Shown here one piece after another: positions 60,680-64,000 of a stretch of 64,000 bases of DNA (position 1 is the stretch's first letter; each line of letters opens with the position of its first letter). The notes beneath the pieces are model-generated. The model worked only from the letters and a program-made list of their open reading frames with translations, did not search any database and was not told the DNA's origin. This DNA is from Chitinophaga eiseniae. Lineage in GTDB: Bacteria > Bacteroidota > Bacteroidia > Chitinophagales > Chitinophagaceae. The stretch lies in the NCBI RefSeq assembly GCF_900167135.1, contig NZ_FUWZ01000001.1, forward strand, positions 558,001-622,000, given 5' to 3'. Both the position numbers and the translations under genes were made by a program.

Positions 60680-61906
60680 ATGAACCGAGTAGTGATCACT
60701 GGAATGGGAATCTACTCCTGCATTGGCAAAGATATGCAGGAGGTAAGGGATTCATTGTATAAGGGCAAATCCGGTATTGTACTGGACCCGGCGCGTAAGG
60801 CATTCGGCTATCGTTCCGGCCTGACCGGCCACCTGGAGCGTCCTGAACTGAAAGGGCTGCTGGACCGCCGTGCAAGGCTGATGATGCCCGAACAGGCAGA
60901 ATTTGCGTATATGGCCACCCGTGAGGCGCTTGCCCAGGCGGGAATGGACCAGGACTATATTGACAAAACCCCGGTGGGCCTGTTGTACGGCAACGACAGC
61001 TCGGCCAAACCGGTCGTAGAGGCGAATGATATCATGCGGGAGAAGAAAGACACCATGCTGGTAGGTTCCGGCTCCGTGTTCCAGACCATGAACTCCACCG
61101 TGAACATGAACCTGGCTACTATTTTTAAGCTGCGGGGCGTTAACTTCACCGTGAGCGCCGCCTGCGCCAGCGGTTCCCATGCTATCGGCCTCGGCTATAT
61201 GTTTATCCGCAACGGTATGCAGGACGCTGTGATCTGCGGCGGCGCGCAGGAAGTGAACGTATATGCGATGGGCAATTTCGACGCCATCGCCGCATTCTCC
61301 GTCCGTGAAGACGATCCGGCCCGCGCTTCCCGGCCCTTCGACCGCGACCGCGACGGCCTGGTGCCCAGCGGCGGCGCCGCTACCGTGATCCTGGAAAGCC
61401 TGGAATCTGCCCAACGCAGAGGCGCTACCATCCTCGGTGAAGTAATGGGCTACGGGTTCTCCTCCAATGGCAGCCATATCTCCAACCCCACTGTGGACGG
61501 ACCCGTGCGGTCCCTGCAAATCGCACTGCAGGATGCCGGACTGAAAGCAGCCGATATCGAATATATCAACGCCCACGCAACATCTACACCAGCAGGTGAC
61601 GCCAGTGAGGCCAGCGCCATCTATGAAGTGTTTGGCACCTCCAATCCGTACGTCAGCTCCACCAAGTCCATGACCGGCCACGAATGCTGGATGGCCGGCG
61701 CCAGCGAAATCGTTTACTCCATGCTGATGATGCAAAACGATTTTATTGCCCCCAATATCAATCTGGAAAATCCGGACGGAGATGCAGCCAAACTGAATAT
61801 CAATACAAAAACCATTGATAAAAAATTTAATATATTTTTGTCGAACTCTTTTGGCTTTGGGGGGACCAACTCGTCCCTCATTGTCAGGAAATGGACTGGT
61901 ATTTAG
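60680..61906 (+). CDS. Beta-ketoacyl-ACP synthase (FabF-like, aryl-polyene type)
   Basis: A 408-residue condensing enzyme. The catalytic triad is visible: Cys162 in FTVSAACASGSHAIGL, His in INAHATSTPAGDASE and His in STKSMTGHECWMAGASE. KAS-type enzymes of aryl-polyene and flexirubin clusters elongate the aromatic starter with malonyl-ACP; this one sits with ammonia-lyase, ketoreductase, ACP and acyltransferase genes. The end is followed at once by an inverted repeat and a new promoter. Chain-length preference cannot be read. Confidence 0.92.
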   Translation: MNRVVITGMGIYSCIGKDMQEVRDSLYKGKSGIVLDPARKAFGYRSGLTGHLERPELKGLLDRRARLMMPEQAEFAYMATREALAQAGMDQDYIDKTPVGLLYGNDSSAKPVVEANDIMREKKDTMLVGSGSVFQTMNSTVNMNLATIFKLRGVNFTVSAACASGSHAIGLGYMFIRNGMQDAVICGGAQEVNVYAMGNFDAIAAFSVREDDPARASRPFDRDRDGLVPSGGAATVILESLESAQRRGATILGEVMGYGFSSNGSHISNPTVDGPVRSLQIALQDAGLKAADIEYINAHATSTPAGDASEASAIYEVFGTSNPYVSSTKSMTGHECWMAGASEIVYSMLMMQNDFIAPNINLENPDGDAAKLNINTKTIDKKFNIFLSNSFGFGGTNSSLIVRKWTGI

Positions 61907-61991
61907 GGATTTCCTGATTTTGGGATTTTTTGATTTGAAAATAGCCCTGGCTTTAATCGCCAAATCAAAAAATCCCAAAATCAAGAAATCC
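61907..61991 (+). terminator. AT-rich inverted repeat after the ketosynthase
   Basis: A 31-bp stem (61907-61937 with 61961-61991) with one mismatch and words GATTTTGGGATTTTTTGATTT, as in the repeats at 17172 and 51101. It begins within the ketosynthase stop codon and ends before the ACP promoter at 62002. Confidence 0.7.
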
Positions 61992-62001
61992 GTAAATGTT
62001 T

Positions 62002-62009
62002 TAACTTTG
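62002..62009 (+). promoter_or_regulatory. Promoter -7 box of the ACP-acyltransferase unit
   Basis: TAACTTTG, a perfect match, lies just behind the inverted repeat and 76 bp upstream of the ACP start. Confidence 0.55.
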
Positions 62010-62085
62010 GAAGATAAAATCAGGATTGGGTAAGATTAACCGCTATAAATTATTTTAAAACGACCTATATCTGATTCGCACATTT

Positions 62086-62343
62086 ATGGATATAAAGGAA
62101 ATAATAACTGTTACGAACAAGTTTCTGGTGGAGGAGTTTGAAGCAAACCCCACGGACATTAAGCCTGAAGCAAACCTCAAATCTACGCTGGATCTCGACA
62201 GCCTGGATTATATTGACATGGTGGTGGTGATAGAAGATAATTTCGGTTTTAAAGTAAAACCGGAAGACTTCCAGTCTATCGTTACCTTCCAGGATTTCTA
62301 CGATTATGTAACGGCTCGTGTTCAACAAAAAGAACTGGTATAA
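62086..62343 (+). CDS. Acyl carrier protein
   Basis: An 85-residue ACP. The phosphopantetheine attachment Ser39 is in STLDLDSLDYIDMVVVIEDNFGF. Fatty-acid ACPs have the same DSL motif; here the gene is between ketosynthase and acyltransferase, so it probably carries polyene chains. Its stop overlaps the next start by one base (TAATG). Confidence 0.92.
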   Translation: MDIKEIITVTNKFLVEEFEANPTDIKPEANLKSTLDLDSLDYIDMVVVIEDNFGFKVKPEDFQSIVTFQDFYDYVTARVQQKELV

Positions 62344-63218
62344 TGCCATCCTGGCAGGGAAAGTCGAAAGGAAATAAGCTGGGTTACAGTATTTTTATTT
62401 TCATATTACGGTATGGAGGTGTTTACCCTGCTTATTTTCTGTTGAGATTTGTCGCTTTTTATTACTTTTTATTTTCCCGGAGCTCTTCCAAACCCATCTA
62501 TCAATACTTTCATACCAAAATAGGCTATGGCAGGTGGAAGTCTTTACGCTGCCTGTACCGTAACTATTATATATTCGGCCAGACGCTGATCGATAAGATC
62601 GTTGTGATGGCGGATATGGCCAACAAGTTTACATTCGATTTTGACGGGGAACATCATCTGCGTGAAATGGTGACCGGAGGGCGCGGCGGTATTATGCTGA
62701 GCGCACACCTGGGCAACTGGGAAGTGGCCGGGCACCTGTTTAAAAGGCTGCAGACCCGTATTAATATTGTCATGTTCGACGGGGAGCACCAGCGTATTAA
62801 AGAATACCTGTCTTCCGTGACCGGCGACCGGAATGTGAATATCATTGTGATCAAAGACGACCTGTCGCATATCTACGCCATCAACGAAGCCCTGAGCAAC
62901 CAGGAGCTGGTATGTATGCATGCAGACCGTTTTCTGCCGGGCAATAAAACCGTGACTGCCCCACTGCTGGGCCATGATGCCCGCTTCCCTATGGGCCCTT
63001 TCCTGCTGGCCGCCACTTTCCGGGTACCCGTATGCGTGGTGTTTGCCTTCAAAGAAACGGCCACCCATTATCATTTTTACGCAACGGAGCCACGCACCTA
63101 CCATGGCCGCCGTCAACAGGGTATAGAAACAGCTGTGGCTGATTTCACGGTTTTACTGGAGGAAAAAATCCACCGTTACCCGGAGCAATGGTTCAACTAT
63201 TATGATTTTTGGGAATAA
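62343..63218 (+). CDS. LpxL/HtrB-like lipid acyltransferase
   Basis: A 291-residue membrane-associated acyltransferase. It has an N-terminal hydrophobic stretch (IFIFILRYGGVYPAYFLLRF), the catalytic HxxxxD/E-type motif in MLSAHLGNWEVAGHLF and VCMHADRFLPGN, and the late FAFKETATHYHFYAT. Family members transfer acyl chains from ACP to lipids; in aryl-polyene clusters similar enzymes attach the chain to a membrane anchor or alcohol. Translation is coupled to the ACP by one-base overlap. Confidence 0.85.
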   Translation: MPSWQGKSKGNKLGYSIFIFILRYGGVYPAYFLLRFVAFYYFLFSRSSSKPIYQYFHTKIGYGRWKSLRCLYRNYYIFGQTLIDKIVVMADMANKFTFDFDGEHHLREMVTGGRGGIMLSAHLGNWEVAGHLFKRLQTRINIVMFDGEHQRIKEYLSSVTGDRNVNIIVIKDDLSHIYAINEALSNQELVCMHADRFLPGNKTVTAPLLGHDARFPMGPFLLAATFRVPVCVVFAFKETATHYHFYATEPRTYHGRRQQGIETAVADFTVLLEEKIHRYPEQWFNYYDFWE

Positions 63219-63294
63219 TCCGTGTATTTACGCTTAATAATGTCGAGGATTTCAATTTATTTCGTGTTTTGTCTATAAATAATAACTTGTGCAG

Positions 63295-63723
63295 ATGTTC
63301 ATTCATTCAGACGATATTACTGCTTACATCCCCCAGCGTACACCGATTGTCATGATCAGTGGCATCCTGGAAGTGGACGGTCCGAAAACCCGTACCGCCC
63401 TGCATATTGCCCCCGATAACGTATTTGTGGAAAACGGAGTGCTTCTGCCTCCGGGCCTCATGGAAAATATAGCCCAGACCGCCGCCGCCCGGATCGGCTA
63501 CATCGCCAAACAGGAAAACAGCCCCGTGCCGCTGGGTTTTATCGGGGCGGTGAATAACCTGGAAATATTTGAACTGCCACCGGCCGGACAAACCATCGAA
63601 ACCACCACGGAAATAGGAGGAGAAGTATTTAATGCAACAATGGTGACCGGAAAAGTCATGTACGACGGTAGAGTGATGGCGCAGTGTGAAATGAAAATTT
63701 TCATCAACCCCCTTAATAAATAA
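63295..63723 (+). CDS. Hot-dog-fold 3-hydroxyacyl-ACP dehydratase-like protein (ApeP/FabZ type)
   Basis: About 142 residues. The hot-dog fold has ITAYIPQRTPIVMISGILE at the N-terminus, FVENGVLLPPGLMENIAQTAAARIGYIAK with a candidate catalytic Glu, and GGEVFNATMVTGKVMYDGRVMAQCEMKIFI. It should dehydrate the hydroxyacyl chain to make the double bonds. The frame starts at GTG 63289, with ATG 63295 two codons later; I prefer the ATG. It lies 76 bp after the acyltransferase and 8 bp before a truncated secreted protein. Confidence 0.82.
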   Translation: MFIHSDDITAYIPQRTPIVMISGILEVDGPKTRTALHIAPDNVFVENGVLLPPGLMENIAQTAAARIGYIAKQENSPVPLGFIGAVNNLEIFELPPAGQTIETTTEIGGEVFNATMVTGKVMYDGRVMAQCEMKIFINPLNK

Positions 63724-63731
63724 AATAAGTT

Positions 63732-64000
63732 ATGATCCGTAAAGTTTTTACCCTGACCATCCTTATCTGTAGCTGCTTTATCGGGACAATGCACGCCCAG
63801 AAACTGAAGAACTTTCTGGAAAATACAGACACCCCGTTTATCTGGCTGGGCGTGGATTTCACCCAGGCCCGCCTGCTTGGTGACGCCGCCGCCGGTGACA
63901 TCAACCGACACTTCGCCGGTATCAACGATGTGATCAGGAATGAACCCAAAAAATACGATGTGAAGGGCGCCTTTCACCGCTCCGGCGTGGAGTTCGATCT
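63732..64000 (+). CDS. Secreted protein of unknown function, cut by the window end
   Basis: An open frame of 89 codons reaching the right edge without a stop. It starts MIRKVFTLTILICSCFIGTM and has a signal peptide ending near MHA|QKLKNFLENTDTPFIWLGV; then FTQARLLGDAAAGDINRHF, INDVIRNEPKKYDV. I do not recognise the family. It follows the dehydratase by 8 bp and is probably co-transcribed with the pigment cluster. Confidence 0.7.
   Translation, partial: MIRKVFTLTILICSCFIGTMHAQKLKNFLENTDTPFIWLGVDFTQARLLGDAAAGDINRHFAGINDVIRNEPKKYDVKGAFHRSGVEFD

Noticed and set aside
60752..61984. 410-codon minus-strand frame opposite the ketosynthase
   Set aside because: Antisense shadow; the ketosynthase has its full catalytic triad.

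Overview
The window is chromosomal DNA of a Bacteroidota bacterium, most likely a Chitinophaga-type member of the Chitinophagaceae. The evidence is type IX secretion (PorP/SprF proteins and a CHU_C-type C-terminus), DUF4270 and DUF4907 proteins, TlpA/DUF4369 thioredoxins, M56/BlaI pairs, a flexirubin-type cluster, and repeated TAnnTTTG promoter boxes, often with TTTG about 18-20 bp upstream. These are hallmarks of Bacteroidota. Base composition looks close to half G+C by eye, apart from AT-rich intergenic spots. No rRNA, tRNA, CRISPR array, transposase or prophage gene was recognised.

Layout. 1-5.9 kb: a type IX secretion/gliding-like locus (end of a large secreted protein, two PorP/SprF proteins around a TPR-propeller-OmpA protein, a collagen-like lipoprotein, an ECF sigma factor). 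5.9-7.5 kb: a minus-strand HigB-HigA toxin-antitoxin pair followed by a RhuM-Fic/Doc protein. 8-15 kb: a complete L-rhamnose operon (transporter, aldolase-dehydrogenase fusion, isomerase, kinase, GntR regulator), then an orphan beta-propeller protein. 17.3-19 kb: a minus-strand SOS-type cassette (UmuD-like protease, unknown protein, HMCES/YedK) with a candidate operator.

20-34.5 kb: the largest coherent unit. hisG-D-C-B is preceded by a His-rich leader peptide and terminator. A complete trpE-G-D-C-F-B-A operon with its own Trp-Trp-Trp leader and terminator follows, and runs into hisH-hisA-hisF-hisIE with almost no gaps. The his pathway is therefore split by the trp operon, and its last four genes should lie under the trp attenuator. 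HisA carries an N-terminal GNAT acetyltransferase domain.

34.7-43.5 kb: two TlpA-like thioredoxins, a pyrimidine-rich minisatellite, a BlaI/M56 sensor-repressor pair with two operator dyads, a peroxiredoxin, a DsbA-like protein, a formylglycine-generating-enzyme-like lipoprotein, and a family 1 beta-glucosidase. 43.5-49.9 kb: an outer-membrane protein, a DUF4270 lipoprotein, a Kelch lipoprotein, a DUF4907 protein and a LytS/LytTR two-component pair. 50-58.2 kb: housekeeping genes (cysteine desulfurase, GlmM-type mutase, LTA-synthase-like sulfatase, methyltransferase, PAP2 phosphatase, ZIP transporter, CNNM/CBS protein).

58.3 kb to the end: the start of a flexirubin/aryl-polyene-type cluster: tyrosine-ammonia-lyase-like enzyme, ketoreductase, ketosynthase, acyl carrier protein, acyltransferase, hot-dog dehydratase and a truncated secreted protein. 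Two families of non-coding repeat recur. One consists of AT-rich inverted repeats that sit at gene ends and look like bidirectional terminators. The other is a large palindromic element built on CGCAAAG words, which distorts the apparent starts of two lipoprotein genes.
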